From: Panonychus citri
Taxonomy: Eukaryota > Arthropoda > Arachnida > Trombidiformes > Tetranychidae
Direction: 5' to 3'
NCBI RefSeq assembly: GCF_014898815.1
Contig: NW_026515543.1
Span: forward strand, 2,790,001-2,854,000
DNA length: 64,000 nt
Shown here: piece after piece, positions 38,879 to 50,918 of the stretch
How the letters are laid out: every line of letters begins with the position of its first letter
Numbering within the stretch: the stretch's first letter is position 1
Translations under genes and position numbers: made by a program
Notes under the pieces: model-generated
Seen by the model: only the letters and a program-made list of their open reading frames with translations
What the model was told of the DNA's origin: nothing
The model's database searches: none

Positions 38879-40283
38879 ATGTCAAGCGTTGCCAAACAAC
38901 AATCTATTGGACTTGATGGGTTTGATAAACCTGATACTACTTCTGTTAACAACAACAACAAAGGTAAAGTATATTCTACTAATAAAAAAGAAAGCTGAAT
39001 GTTTACAGAATTTCTCACTTTTATCTTTATCTGTATTTTTATGTTCCATGATTTCTTTTTGCGTTTATTTTACCGTTGAAATAACCAGATTTATCACCAC
39101 CACCACCTTTAAAACACATTACTACTGATGGCTTGTTGGAATCAGTAAATGGCCAAGTACAACAGCAACCAACCTTGACAACATTGATTGAACCACTTGC
39201 TGATACTGTCGACGAATCATCTTGTTGTGAACAAGATGATTGTTAATGGTAAGTATAACACTCACATTGATGTTTGTCAATAATTTCAACTGATACAGAT
39301 AAATAATTCTATAATCGTTTTCTTTTACGATGTTTTTACTTCTTCTATTATCTTTCTACTCAATTCAAGGTCTGCAAAGTGATAACCGGTCAACAATGAA
39401 TAAATCAACTAAGCGAAAATTGGTTGATAGCGAGCTCGATGAGACCGACGACGACGCCGACGACGACGACGACGATGATGACAACAAAAACAACGATACC
39501 TCTGTTGGGAAGAACTCCAAAAGATCCGAGTCCTGTAGTTATTTTGGACAAAGAAGGCTAAATAAAAGGATAGCCTTACAAGGAGCTGGCCATAGAAATA
39601 CTGCAGCATTATTTGCCGACCTGCTAACTCAATTGTCCGATAGCAGCCAGAAACGAGCAGATTGTAAGCAATCTATGGAAAAAATGATGCAAGATTGGAT
39701 TACTTGCAATTTGCGAGAAACTTTGACTCTTGCTGATTTCTTTAGAGAACCGGCAAACAATGATATTCAAGAATCTTCCATCAACTCATCTTCATCTACT
39801 GTTATCAACAAAGATGGGCCAGCTTTCGAAAAGCTTAAAGCTTCCATAAGTAAATGGAAAAAATCAGAGACGGCCGATTACTCATCTTACAATTCACTGG
39901 TCGAGACGATTGAAAAGTTTGCTCCGTCAACAAAAACAGATAATGATAAGGTTGCAAAATTGGATGCAATAGGTAAACAACTTGATGGTATCTCAAATTA
40001 TAAGTTGTAGCTGTCATTTCAGATCGGTGGATTTCTCGATAAGATTGGTTTCACAAGTTTGAAAAAGTCAGCTTACGATAAACTTTGGTCTGGCCGAAAA
40101 ATAACTCTCTCTTTTCGGACTGCATTGCGACATCATGCTTTCTATTTGGCTGCACGAGACTATCCAAAGATGTTGCAATCGACGCTACCTACATCAACCA
40201 TGCATTCAATATTGGCTTCATGTGTTCGTGTGATTATGAGTTCGGACCCAAAAACCATAATCTACTGGCAGGAAAAATTTTAA
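38879..40283 (+). CDS. Gene-like ORF set of unknown function with an in-frame TAG
   Basis: A possible first exon, 38879-38963 (MSSVAKQQSIGLDGF...), ends in a GTAAAG donor in phase 1. A second open stretch after an acceptor near 39082 joins in frame (LSPPPPLKHITTDGLLES) but reaches TAA just before another GTAAGT. The main ORF, 39330-40010, has a basic stretch, a run of about eight aspartates and then a helical region (ALFADLLTQLSDSSQK). Directly after its TAG (40008-40010) the same frame stays open to 40283 (IGGFLDKIGFTSLKKSAYDK). I recognise no family. The Lys/Asp-rich part suggests a nuclear protein. It lies wholly between the inverted arms. It may be a decayed gene or a mobile-element gene. 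Confidence 0.4.
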
Positions 40284-40873
40284 TTTGCACTTCTTTATAT
40301 TTTTACTTACTCTTTATAACTTTTCATGCTTCATAATACTTTTTACTAACTTTTACTTTATGCTTCTATTTTACTATATTTTATATGTTTTTACTTTTTC
40401 CATGCTCATTTACATTGTGAACACACAGTACCCCATTTGTAGCTTTTTATACATTTTATGCTTTTTATACATTATTTTTATAACATTAAACGTTTATTTT
40501 ACTTTTTGACATTATCTGGATTTGGTCTCACTTATACATTTATTTTCGGTAATCAGTTCTATCACGGAACACAATTTATGAAACGCGGAATGAAACTTCA
40601 ACCATGCATTCAAGATATTACATTCAGGCTGTTAACTTACATTATTATCATGACTCATACAAAGTTAGGGCAGGGAAGTAGACAGGAGTTGTCGAAAAAA
40701 CAAAAACAACATGCTGAAATATAGAGATAGAGATAGGAGACACATTCAATGGCACAATTGTACAAGTTTCAGTGGCAGAAAAAAAAGGTAGAGGAAGAGT
40801 AAGATCGGCCAAACTCATCCAGTTATATTATTAAAATGACACAATCAATCACCAATATTTATTTTTATATATA
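40284..40873 (+). other. T-rich spacer upstream of the second MITE
   Basis: 40290-40520 is strongly T-rich with repeated ctttttatac-type units. 40530-40725 stays open and reads GNQFYHGTQFMKRGMKLQ, which could be a leftover coding fragment. I cannot assign it. Confidence 0.3.
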
Positions 40874-41484
40874 CAGGGCTGCCAAGGTTCAAAGTGAACA
40901 CTTTTGAAATTTTATTGTGAGACAACCAGAGATGTTAAATTGATCAAATGAAGTTTTTATGATTAATTGGACTATCTAGAAGATAAAATAATTTTTCCAT
41001 GATAATCAAAAAAGTCATATCTGAGTAAGGTCAATTTTCCGAGTCTTCGAAAAAACTTTTAAAGGTCGTTTTTTCTTTACCTCATAACTCGGCCATTTTG
41101 GATTTTTTTTTGTTGAAAAAAATACCATTGATAGCTCACACTACTCGCTAGCGATGATCTAAATTTCAGAAAAGTGAGAGCTACAGATCTTCAACAAAAT
41201 TCATTTTGCTGAAGTCAAAAAATCGGAAATTGAGAAAAATTGAGGGAGATGGGACTCTCAATGTTAAACCGCCCATAGACTTAACATGGGCTTAAAAAGT
41301 TTTTTTTTTCATCTTTTTTTCAAATATTGATATCTCCTAAGCGTTTCATTATATTGACCTGAAAATTTGGGGACCGCTTGTTAATAGTATAAACATGATT
41401 GCCTGAAAATTTCATACATTTAGCATTTATACTTTGCTCACAGTAAAAATTCAAAAATGTTCACTTTGAACCTTGGCAGCCCTG
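40874..41484. mobile_element. 611-bp MITE with CAGGGCTGCC ends and TA target duplication
   Basis: The left terminus is CAGGGCTGCCAAGGTTCAAA. The right terminus is its reverse complement, and similarity continues with few mismatches for about 50 bp. TA flanks both ends (40872-40873 and 41485-41486), which suggests a Tc1/mariner-type insertion. An 8-bp hAT-type duplication is not present. The interior has no long ORF. Confidence 0.85.
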
Positions 41485-41486
41485 TA

Positions 41487-42483
41487 CTCTTGATTAGATG
41501 TAAAGTAGTGACATCTGCTGATAGATATTCATCTCAAGATAATCAGAATCTCTTTTCACTTATGAGATTTGTCATCAACCACTATCTGAGTTTCATTTTT
41601 CCTCCTCATTTTTTTCTCTATTTCTTCTCTCTTCAGTTGTCGCGAAACTGTTTCTTCGCATGGTGATAATTTCTTTTGTTAACTAATTTCTAATGAAAAA
41701 AGGGTAAACCGGAGAATACACTTGCTGAAACAAAATAATAGATGGTAAATGTAAGTAAATTGAAATGATTTACGGTTAACCTGACCCAACGTGACATGAA
41801 AAGGTAACTTGAATTTGAATGGCAGACAAAGAATCACAATCATAGAAATGAAGAAACCTCAATACTGCAGAGCTATTCTGGTTGATAACTGTTTGTCGAC
41901 AAAAGCAATGCTGAAGCAGCAAATTGAATTTTACTGTTCGAGATGTAAACTGTTAATGATAAGGAGCATCGGAAAACAAACCATCACAACGTCATTGTCA
42001 GGCAGACACTCAAACGTGTTTGATGCCGAGCAGAAGCACATTTAAAACAAAATGAAAAAATGAAATTCTGGTTGATTGCAATAAATTGTATTGACTCAAG
42101 ACTAAATATCTCACCAATGTGTTAGACGACGACAGAAAAGATCAACATCTGTTGTTAGATATTACAACATAGAGGTATTGTATATTTCTTTATGAAGTAA
42201 CACCCAAATTCAGCATAGTTGGTCTAAACAATCTAATAATCATTGATACATATAAATTAATACAATATAAATTGAAGCATAATATATCAGTCTCATGGAC
42301 GTTTCAGCTGAAAAATGTACCACGTGAACCTTTCGCGCAACGATTTAACAGTATAACCATAATCAGTTAATCTTTGTATTGCTTGTATCATCGGTAAGAT
42401 TTTTAGTTTCTTTATCGTTGAACAGGTTTCGGTGCGCAAAAAAGTGAATATCTATTGTATATGATTTTCATTGTTTACGATGG
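41487..42483. other. Inter-arm spacer without recognised features
   Basis: AT-rich. The open frame 41809-42045 (KPQYCRAILVDNCLSTK) has no family signature. I see nothing else. Confidence 0.4.
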
Positions 42484-43260
42484 TTGAACCGAGACGGGGT
42501 TACCCCTGTGCGGTTTGACCATTTTATACAATTTATATTATACAATGGACAGAAAGTGGATAAATTTTGCTTAAACAAACAAAATTTATTCACGTTTTCT
42601 CTCTTTTCACATTTCTTCAGTTTTAAGATCAAACCTTTGTATTTTCCTTGTCTAAAAAGTGGATAAATTTTGCCTAAATAAACAAAATTTAATTTTCCCT
42701 CTTTTTCTCATTTCTTCTCTTTCTCTCTCCCTTCTTCCTCGCTCCCTCGTCCTTAACTTCATCCGCATCCTCCATTTTTCTTTTGTGAAAAAAGGCCAGT
42801 TGACATTCTAACGTCTATCTAAATGTTCTTTTTTTGTGTCCACTAAAAATTGTAACGCATTTGTGCTTGTAATGTTTAATTAAACAATTGGTGACGAGAA
42901 TAATTGTATTTGTTGGACAAAGACTAACTGAATCCTCTCTTTAACTTGAAGAGAAAGCTAATGTCGAGAGTGCCCTCTGTCTCGGTTTGATCTAAGTGAG
43001 ATTCAAAAGTTAAAAGTGTTTAAAAGTTAATTTATCAGATTAAATATTTGATAGCTAAAAATTCTTTAGATATTTAGGCTGTAAATCTGTTTATTTTTTG
43101 AGATTTGCTTTGGATTAACCATACTTCTTATCTATCCGACTTTAATCTTTTCATTTTATCCTCTTCAACTACATCTACAGAAAATAACTGCCAAATACAA
43201 AGCTTTGGCAAGAATGGAAACTTCATCTCTAAATTTTGTACTTGGAGGTGGCGGACAGGT
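42484..43260 (+). mobile_element. Possible LTR-retrotransposon 5' remnant
   Basis: A stretch beginning near ttgaaccgagacggggtta ends in attaaaca and is followed at 42889 by attggtgacgagaat, which resembles the primer-binding region after LTRs of arthropod Ty3/Gypsy elements. About 320 bp further on, an ATG in good context (gcaagaATGG, 43215) opens a very short frame (METSSLNFVLGGGGQVAL) that could be a truncated gag start. A diverged accgagacgggg motif recurs at 38333. Inside, an about 36-bp direct repeat (aagtggataaattttgc...) occurs at 42553 and 42655. No reverse transcriptase is present. The assignment is weak. Confidence 0.3.
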
Positions 43261-43383
43261 CGCATTGTGATTACCAACTAAACACTTATACCTTTTAATG
43301 ATAATACAACAAGTGTAGGTATGATGATCGAGGGATTTTGATGCAAATTATTGAGCAGTACAGTGTCTCGAAACGAAACTTGG

Positions 43384-44169
43384 CATACGATATTATTATC
43401 GACACCTATTTTAATCTCATCCAGAATAACGTTTTAAATAAATTTGATTGTCTTTGTTTAACTATAGACCCATTATCTCGTAGAAATCTGTAGCTTAAAT
43501 CGTTTCATGGTTTAACTGAAGAACAGTTAAAATTCGCACAATCTTTACCCAAAATTTGAGCGTGTCTCATTCAAGTTTGGAATTAAATTTTATTTTATGT
43601 AGTATTAATTCATAGCAATAGGTGGCAGCTTCTTCCATTACAAATAATTTCTTGGTTCGAATTGAAGATTTCTTCAATCATTAAAAGCTTCCTCTCAATT
43701 AATACATAAATAATTATAATAAATTAACAATATTGCGAACTAATTTTGTCTTTCTGATTTCATGTGAATTTAAATTTATTCAAAATTGATAATCTATTAG
43801 TTTAACAATTCAAACGATGTAATAGTTCAATGTTGAGTTACAATAAAATCGGATGCGCGATTCAATGTTTATGGTGATTATGATTCTTGATGGATCAACT
43901 CAGTTTACTTTTTCTTTCCCAGAACTAACATTACCTTACATTTCAACCTGAAAGTTTTGTTAAAAAATAACTACAAACATTTTCATCAGTTAAAAGTGAA
44001 TCAATCAGTTGACGATACCAATCAAACATAATATTAATCATCTGAATTTTAATAAACAGTAAAAGTTATGAATTCATCGCATTTAACTTTGTGTTGATTA
44101 GTTATCGTTTCAACATCATATTAAGTTATGAAAAGTTGCTCTCGTTAATTGTTATCAGTTAAATTCAGT
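43384..44169 (+). repeat. Right arm of the 785-bp inverted duplication
   Basis: Inverted copy of 37015-37798. It ends 92 bp upstream of the NACHT gene start codon, mirroring the left arm's distance to the opsin. The two genes therefore have the same upstream DNA in the same orientation relative to transcription. Confidence 0.93.
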
Positions 44170-44261
44170 GTAGAGCTACATTCAGTCCTCAAATTTCGTA
44201 GTTAGCTAATAAGTTCCGCCATTATAAACTTTCATCTCGTGGACTCCCGTGTAAACCAATT

Positions 44262-46031
44262 ATGTCTCATCATTCGGAATCAAGTTTAAGTCGTGAGAGC
44301 TCCGATTTAACATCATCGCAGCTTCATCAATCTTTAGCTGATTCAATTGAAGAAGCTGTTAATAAGTCTAACAATTGTTTTGCATTTATTCCGGAAATTA
44401 TTCGGGAATCTCATTCCTGTATGTGTAATACACGTAAATTAATGTCAACTTTGGGACGAGAAACAATCATAAGACCAACAAGTTGTGTTGATAATTGTGA
44501 TTCCAGTATCGGAAAAATTTTACCAAGTGATTTATCAACAAACCCCACAGTGGCTACATTTCCGCAAGAACAAATATCAGAAGTGAAAAGTTCATCATCA
44601 ACCCCATCTCCATCTAAATTAAGTCCAATTCAAGATGGTTATCAACATTTATCATCATTGGAATCAATTCGTATTCTAATGCAAACTTCATCTCATGAAA
44701 AGTCCATTCTAAGTGGTCAACGTCATCGACCCATTGTTGTCATTGGATCGGAAGGTGTTGGTAAATCAATGTTACTCAGTCAAGTTTTCACTTATTGTTC
44801 CGATTGGTTATCAGCTAATTGTGATGTTATCAAGGTTGTTCGACACATTGGACAAAGTCCATCTTCATCTTACACCTCTGAGCTTATAAGATCTCTATGC
44901 ATTGACATTACCCTTCTCTATGGATTCGAAATGAGAACTGATATTGTCTATGAACTTTCCTCACTTTCCCTGTGGTTTCATGATTTACTTAAGCTCATTG
45001 AGACAACCTGTCCAACCAATGATTTAGTAATTGTTCTTGATGATCTACATCTTCTTAAATCACTTCAAACCTCAACAATTCTCGGATGGTTACCATGGAC
45101 TTTACCTCCTTCTGTTCATCTAATCTGTTCTGTTTCTGAATCAGCTGATTCAGTTGTTAGTCTACTTAAATCACGAATTCCAAGTGACAATGTAATCAAA
45201 TTATCTCCATTAGAATCAACATCACAAATCCTCTCAATGATTTCATGTAGACTAACATACAGCCAATCAATACCAATAGACCAACAATCATCTCTCCAAG
45301 AGGTACATCAAGAATCAGCAAAAAGTTCAACTGAAACATTGTTATTACCTGATAGTATTTGGAACCTTTTAAGTGATCATTTCAATTCAATAGATCTGAA
45401 AGATAATCAATTGACACCATTGTATGTTTCATTACTAACTGATTCAATACTCAAGGGACTAATGGTCAAGCCAACAACAGCAACAACAACAACAACAACA
45501 TCATCAACAATGATGATGACAGAATCAAGTGATAAAAGTAATGATAATGTCACTTGTAAACTTGAATTAACTGATATTCCTGTGAACATTGAACAGATTA
45601 TTGATAAAATTATTAATGATCTAAAGAAAACGTTAAGCTGTTCAGTAATTGATCGCCTATTGACCTACTTATCAGGTACACGTTATGGATTAAGGGAGGA
45701 AGAATTGATTGATCTCATTGGAGGTGATGAAAATAATAATATTAGTGGTCAACCTGAGGAACAAGTTAAGAAAGATAATCTCAATGAGAATGAGGATAAA
45801 AAAGGTTATTTTGATTCATTATCAGAAACAACATCCAAATCCATTTGGCCAGAGATTAAGATGAAGTTAACTCCCTTTTTGAAGGAATATTTTATACTTG
45901 GACGTCCTTATATCCATTGGTCACATCGGATTATCTGTGAAACAGTTAAATCTCGTTACACTGTCGAACCATTTGATTACAAGAAGATACATTCAAAGCT
46001 TGCTGATGCTTTTCTACTTGGATTTAATGAG
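44262..46031 (+). CDS. STAND/NACHT NTPase (NWD- or nephrocystin-like), first coding exon
   Basis: A large ATP/GTP-dependent signalling switch protein of which 590 codons lie in this exon. A GTAAGA donor follows GAG at 46031, so the protein should continue. Residues 1-150 are a Ser-rich N-terminus with CxC motifs. The P-loop GSEGVGKSM is at about 162-170. RHIGQSPSSSYTSELIRSLC at 194-213 is typical of NACHT proteins with WD or TPR repeats. Walker B LVIVLDDLHLL is at about 255-265. The region 440-590 matches the winged-helix end of such NTPases (WSHRIICETVKSRY, LADAFLLGFNE). A Thr/Ser microsatellite-like insert lies near residue 410. WD or TPR repeats expected next are not found before the window edge. 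The start codon is the first ATG in the open frame, 92 bp beyond the duplicated arm. Confidence 0.8.
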
Positions 46032-46216
46032 GTAAGACTATTGATCTTAATTATTGATGGATTAGTAATGTGTACTTAATCTGAGTACTCGATTGCTATC
46101 TGTTTACTTTTCTGTCGAATCCAGAAATAGAAATTTAAATTTCATCATTACATGATTGAGCTCTCTCTCTTCTCTTTCTCTCTCTTGGTACTTTGCTTCT
46201 TGTTTTCATGTACAGC

Positions 46217-46287
46217 TATCAGAATCTATCAAGGATGATGATATTTATCATCAATGATGTTCCAACATCATCTTGATAGATTTGATA
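46217..46287 (+). ncRNA. Pre-miRNA-like hairpin in the NACHT gene intron
   Basis: Three blocks pair perfectly: TATCA with TGATA, AATCTATCAA with TTGATAGATT, and GATGATG with CATCATC. They make a 22-bp stem with two single-base bulges (G222 and G233) and a loop of about 25 nt. The length, bulges and loop fit an animal microRNA precursor. It lies about 190 bp inside the intron after the NACHT exon, on the same strand. I know no microRNA with this sequence, and AT-rich DNA makes hairpins easily, so this is only a candidate. Confidence 0.3.
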
Positions 46288-48481
46288 TTGTTGAATTTTG
46301 CTCTTCTCACTCAACTGATGATGTTTACTGAATCTTTCATCAAATGAGCAAACAGATATTCATCAGAGAGAAAGTAAAGAATGAGTAAGTGAGAGAGCGA
46401 CAGGTAAATAAGATGAAACATGATAAAAGGTACAAAATGAAATGAGAGAGTCAGAATGATAAAGAAAATGAGAAAATTTTTTCTCATTTCTCATTTCACA
46501 TCCATTTTCCATAATATAATAAACCTCGAAAAGGGAATGAGGCTCAACTATTGGTGGGAGTTAAAACGGAAGATGAGAGAAAAAGGAAGTTACAAGTTGA
46601 GGTAAAAAAAAATAATGGAAAATATGGATAAAAGATGAAAAAAGAAGAAAAATTTTCTACTTCTCTTCCTTTTTCGAATGAAATTGAATTGAAATATCAT
46701 TTATAAAAGTTTGATGATAAAAAGCAACAGACGATAATGATGATAAGAAGATGGAGTAAGTTAGCGAGTGAGATAGAGAGAGAGAGAGAGAGAGAGTCAG
46801 AAATGAAAAGTTGCTGTTCAAATAAGTTCATGAAAATGAACTGAATTCTGATGAACTAAAATATAATGAAATGAGAACTTAAGGAAAAAGAGAACTGAAA
46901 TAAATATAATATTTTATATTATATTCATTCGTGACTCAGTCTCATGAAGATGATGATGATGTTAATAACGATGATAAATATAAATGGTCTGTGTATTTGT
47001 TTATAATCATCATCATCATCATCATGGTAATACATTTAAGCTTGAGATGGGTTAACATGCAAAGGGAACAAAAATCCATCGAAAAAAAAACAGAAAAACA
47101 ATACAATTAACTAATTGGAATGAAAGTTGTAATAATGTTACAGTAGCAATTTAATGATTGATATTAATCATATCAACCAATCAAATGGTTAATCAACGTT
47201 TCAACTATTAACTATTATCCATTTTCAAACAATAATCATCATAAAAGTTATTGTTGATCATTTAAAAAGATTACTAAATGATAACTAACAATGTAAGTTT
47301 ATTTAACATTTTACTTGGAAACTATTAATATAAATGATACAATCTTGTATTGTTTTAGTTTATATCAATTTCAATATAATATTAATTGATCACATCGTCA
47401 TTGAATGTCAATATTACCTTTAAATTTGAAAGTTTTACCTGGAAATGAGTTGATTTTGATTATCTATGCAAAGATAACGTTATTAATAATGATTATCTTT
47501 CAGGTAATCACTTAATTGTACACTAGACTTGATAATATACTGATGATGTGTCGGTTATCATTTGGCTCACTTTTTTTTCATCATATCATCGATATTAAGA
47601 TTATTATATTTGGTTTTCTGGTTCTTATCATGATCTAGGATATTTTTAGGTTTTTATTACTTTTAGGTTACTTTGGGTTACTTTTGATGCTTTTGATGCC
47701 TAAGAGATAATTGTTCATATAATAATTACCATGATGATGATATTCAGTTTGAAAAGACAAAAAGTTTTTGTCATCAACATGATAACCATTATTAAAATTA
47801 CTTCTAACCTTTCATCTTTATCTTCTCATTCCTCATAACTCATATACCCATGAATCAAGAACTTATCATCTCTTTAATCGTCATCATCATCATCATGTTT
47901 TCTTCTTCTTTTTTTGCATATCATTATTTTCAATGTCCAGTTTTACTCTTTTCATATATATATTTCTCTTTATTATTATAATAATAAATTCCAGCTTTAG
48001 TCAACTTGAGAGTAATGAGAATCGAAATCGAGACAAAAGGATAAATCTACTGAATACTACGATTTTGTTTGAATTATGATCACATGTTGAGAGTTGAAAG
48101 AGAAAAAGATTAAGGTGAAAACTTTTATTCTATCAGAATTTTTATCTAATACAAATTCTGACATTCGTTTTGAACTTTTCTATTATTTGTTCTCTATTTA
48201 TTCCCTGTTTTTCTACTTTCAAATTGGAATAAAATTCCAAACCTTTACAATTTTTCTCTGACCAATTTTCGAGCATATTTATCAATTGGTAATAAAACAT
48301 ACTACCGGTCAGTTGATTGTCCATCAGTTAATATTGTTGTTTACAAACTTGTCTAAAGTTAAATTGTCCAAACAATGAAAAAAATAGTAATACAAATACA
48401 CGTAGACACTCAAAATACAGAGTGAAAATATGAAGTTAAAACTAACTCTACTTTGACCGATACTTAGAGTGTTGGTCAGTT

Positions 48482-48532
<51 letters not shown>

Positions 48533-49747
48533 AATGAAAGTGACCAATAAGATGAGGATAAAAAATTTTGACAGAAGAAAAAAAAACAAGATGAAACATA
48601 TGAAGACAGAATTGCTGAGAAAAGTTCTGTCATAATTTTCATCTTCCAGGTTGACCAATTGAAAATCGTGAGCTGGACAATCAGTTAGAAATGAAATCAG
48701 TTGAAATCCATGGAAAAATATTTATCATGATGAAGTAATAAACAAACCACTGTGACAATCAATACCATTAGACAAAAGTATCATTATTGAATTAGAATTG
48801 ATTGTTATTAATGATGGAAAGTGACAATTTATCACAATCAAGGGAAACAGGGAAACTTTGAATATAAATCAGTTTGTATTATGAATTACAAGTAACATTA
48901 TAAGTCTTTTATTTTCATTTGTCTTTCAATCTAAAAGTTTCATTATTATTATGATAATAATATCAAATGTCAATAAGCCTCAGGCTATTTTCTCAATAAT
49001 AATAATATTTGTTTTCCCAATTCTAATCCAATAATCAAATATAAATTGTTAATACAAATTCAATCCAATGAATAGAAAACCGTGATGAAAATAACACTCC
49101 ATGTAATCGTAATAATACATATCAGATTATCAGAATTTGGAACAAACAAAAAGAAGAAGAAAAAAATTCTCCTGTTGATAAAACAAAGTTGATTAGTTTT
49201 CCAAGTTTCAAACAATCAAGTTAATCACTTTTAATCATCACGATGAGAAGTGATTAGTAAATCAGCCGATTGATTGATTGATTGTAACTCTTGAACTGTT
49301 AATGGTATCGGCCAATGTTCAATGCTAATTGTTTACTAATTGATTGATAAATTTACACTTAATTGTGTATCAATCATCAAAAGTGATAACCAAATATAAT
49401 TAACAATTAACATTCTTGTAATTAATTTTTGCTATAATGTTATAGTGGCTCATATGATTAATATAAATTAATCTTGATTTAGTTTATCCAACTGATGATA
49501 ATATTATCATTAAACTGATTGTGTTTATTTCAATTTAATCACTATTATTGTTGTTGTTATTTTTGGCTCTTTGATTTTTTTTCCTCATTATATCATCAAT
49601 GTAAACACAATTAATTCCCAATCCCATTTAATTAAATTGCTGTAAACTAATCAACTAACGTGTATGTCTGTCTAACTAATTCAAATGACCCAAAGTTGTA
49701 CAGTGTATTCAATGTTTACCAAATTAAATAATCAACTTAGCTTGATT
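46288..49747. other. Probable NACHT gene intron, 5' of the transposon
   Basis: AT-rich with several GA tracts and an ATC run near 47008-47028. I find no WD- or TPR-like exon and no other gene. Confidence 0.45.
48485..48528. repeat. (GA)22 microsatellite
   Basis: An uninterrupted GA run of 44 bp, the longest simple repeat in the window. It produces artefactual Leu/Ser-rich open frames on the minus strand. Confidence 0.95.
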
Positions 49748-49753
49748 ATTATT

Positions 49754-49766
49754 TACCCAATCAACA
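49754..49766 (+). repeat. Left terminal inverted repeat
   Basis: TACCCAATCAACA. It can be read as 14 bp if the preceding T is included. Flanked by ATTATT. Confidence 0.85.
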
Positions 49767-50274
49767 TATAAAAGTTTTCTGAACCAATCTGACAATTTTC
49801 TGTTTCAGAGCTGAATCAGAGAAGGTTTTCAGAATAATTCAGTAGAGACTCTGAACTAGACTGAATGTTTAAGGTTCCGTCATTTTTAATTCGACAAAAA
49901 GAAAGTTTTTCCACAATTGTATGGAATTAATTCCAAATTTTCTTTAAAATTTATAACTTGTATTTATTTGAATTTATTCGAGACTTGAGAATAGAATTTT
50001 ATCAGATTCATAGGATAATTTTCTAGATATTTGGAAAATAAAATTTTGAGATTTTGGGTAACAAATTTAAAAATAGCAACAGATTGGAAAAGTAACAAAT
50101 TTATGAAGATAGAAATAAATAGATATGATTTTGTGAGATTCTTTAGTTGAAAATAAAATTCTAACGATTAATATTCAAGTAGAATTTTGTTGTAAAAAAC
50201 AGGAACACTTAATTTGGCTTTTTGTCACTTTTGAACTTTTCAATTTGTAATTTGGCTTTTCTTTTATGAATTTG

Positions 50275-50577
50275 TTAATAAACGCCAAGGTTACTAAAGA
50301 CAAAATCCATGGATTCAATTTCTTTTTCAAAATCCATGAGTGAATCTTCTGGAATATCTAATTCCATATCTTGAATATCTTCCTCGAAATCCATAGAAAT
50401 TGAGTTTCGATTATCTTCCTCCGTAAAATCGAGATCAAAATAATTGGAAATTGTTAATTTCATCATCAAAACACAGATTTTGTTACCCATAGTTAACTAG
50501 GCAATTTGAAAAAAAAGCTCATTAAAATCGTAAACAAAAAAAGAAAATAAACGAAAAATTAAGAAATTCTATTTACC
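50275..50577 (-). CDS. 71-aa acidic transposon protein with a 5'-leader intron
   Basis: The CDS is 50490-50275 and starts MGNKICVLMMKLTISNYFD. The rest is very acidic and contains near-repeats of MDFEEDI / MDFEKEI / MDFVF, suggesting a short acidic interaction or activation segment. Six bases upstream of the ATG is a clean acceptor (ttgcctag). A GTAAATAGAATT donor lies at 50576, giving an 80-bp leader intron (50576-50497). The transposase leader has the same donor. This splicing arrangement is the reason I accept such a short frame as a gene. It lies between the left TIR and the transposase stop. I recognise no family. Confidence 0.5.
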
Positions 50578-50918
50578 TTTTGAAAATTATTGTTAGAAAT
50601 GATTCCTGACTTGTTGATTATTCGAAATTCACAAAATTTAGATAAATAAAAACAATTAAAACAATTAGAAAAATTAACAAAATCACAAAACAAATTTGAC
50701 ACAGACTATTTAACAACTTTGACATAAATATTAGGCCAAAAGCGTCAAAATTATGACAAAAGCGTTTTTTCCCGAATTGGAATCAAGTTTGACGAAAGAA
50801 AATCCATTTCTCTGTCTATTTGTTTTGAAGAAATAGCTCAACAATATGATCATATTTGTAATATGGAGAAAATGATGTACTTTTCACGAGAATGAATTTT
50901 GATGAAACATTATCAGCT

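Noticed and set aside
37015..44169. Reading the whole interval between the inverted arms as one long-TIR transposon.
   Set aside because: No target-site duplication is visible at 37015/44169 and no transposase lies inside. It is kept only as an alternative in the finding.
48448..48658. Leu/Ser-repeat open frames on the minus strand.
   Set aside because: They are direct translations of the (GA)22 microsatellite.
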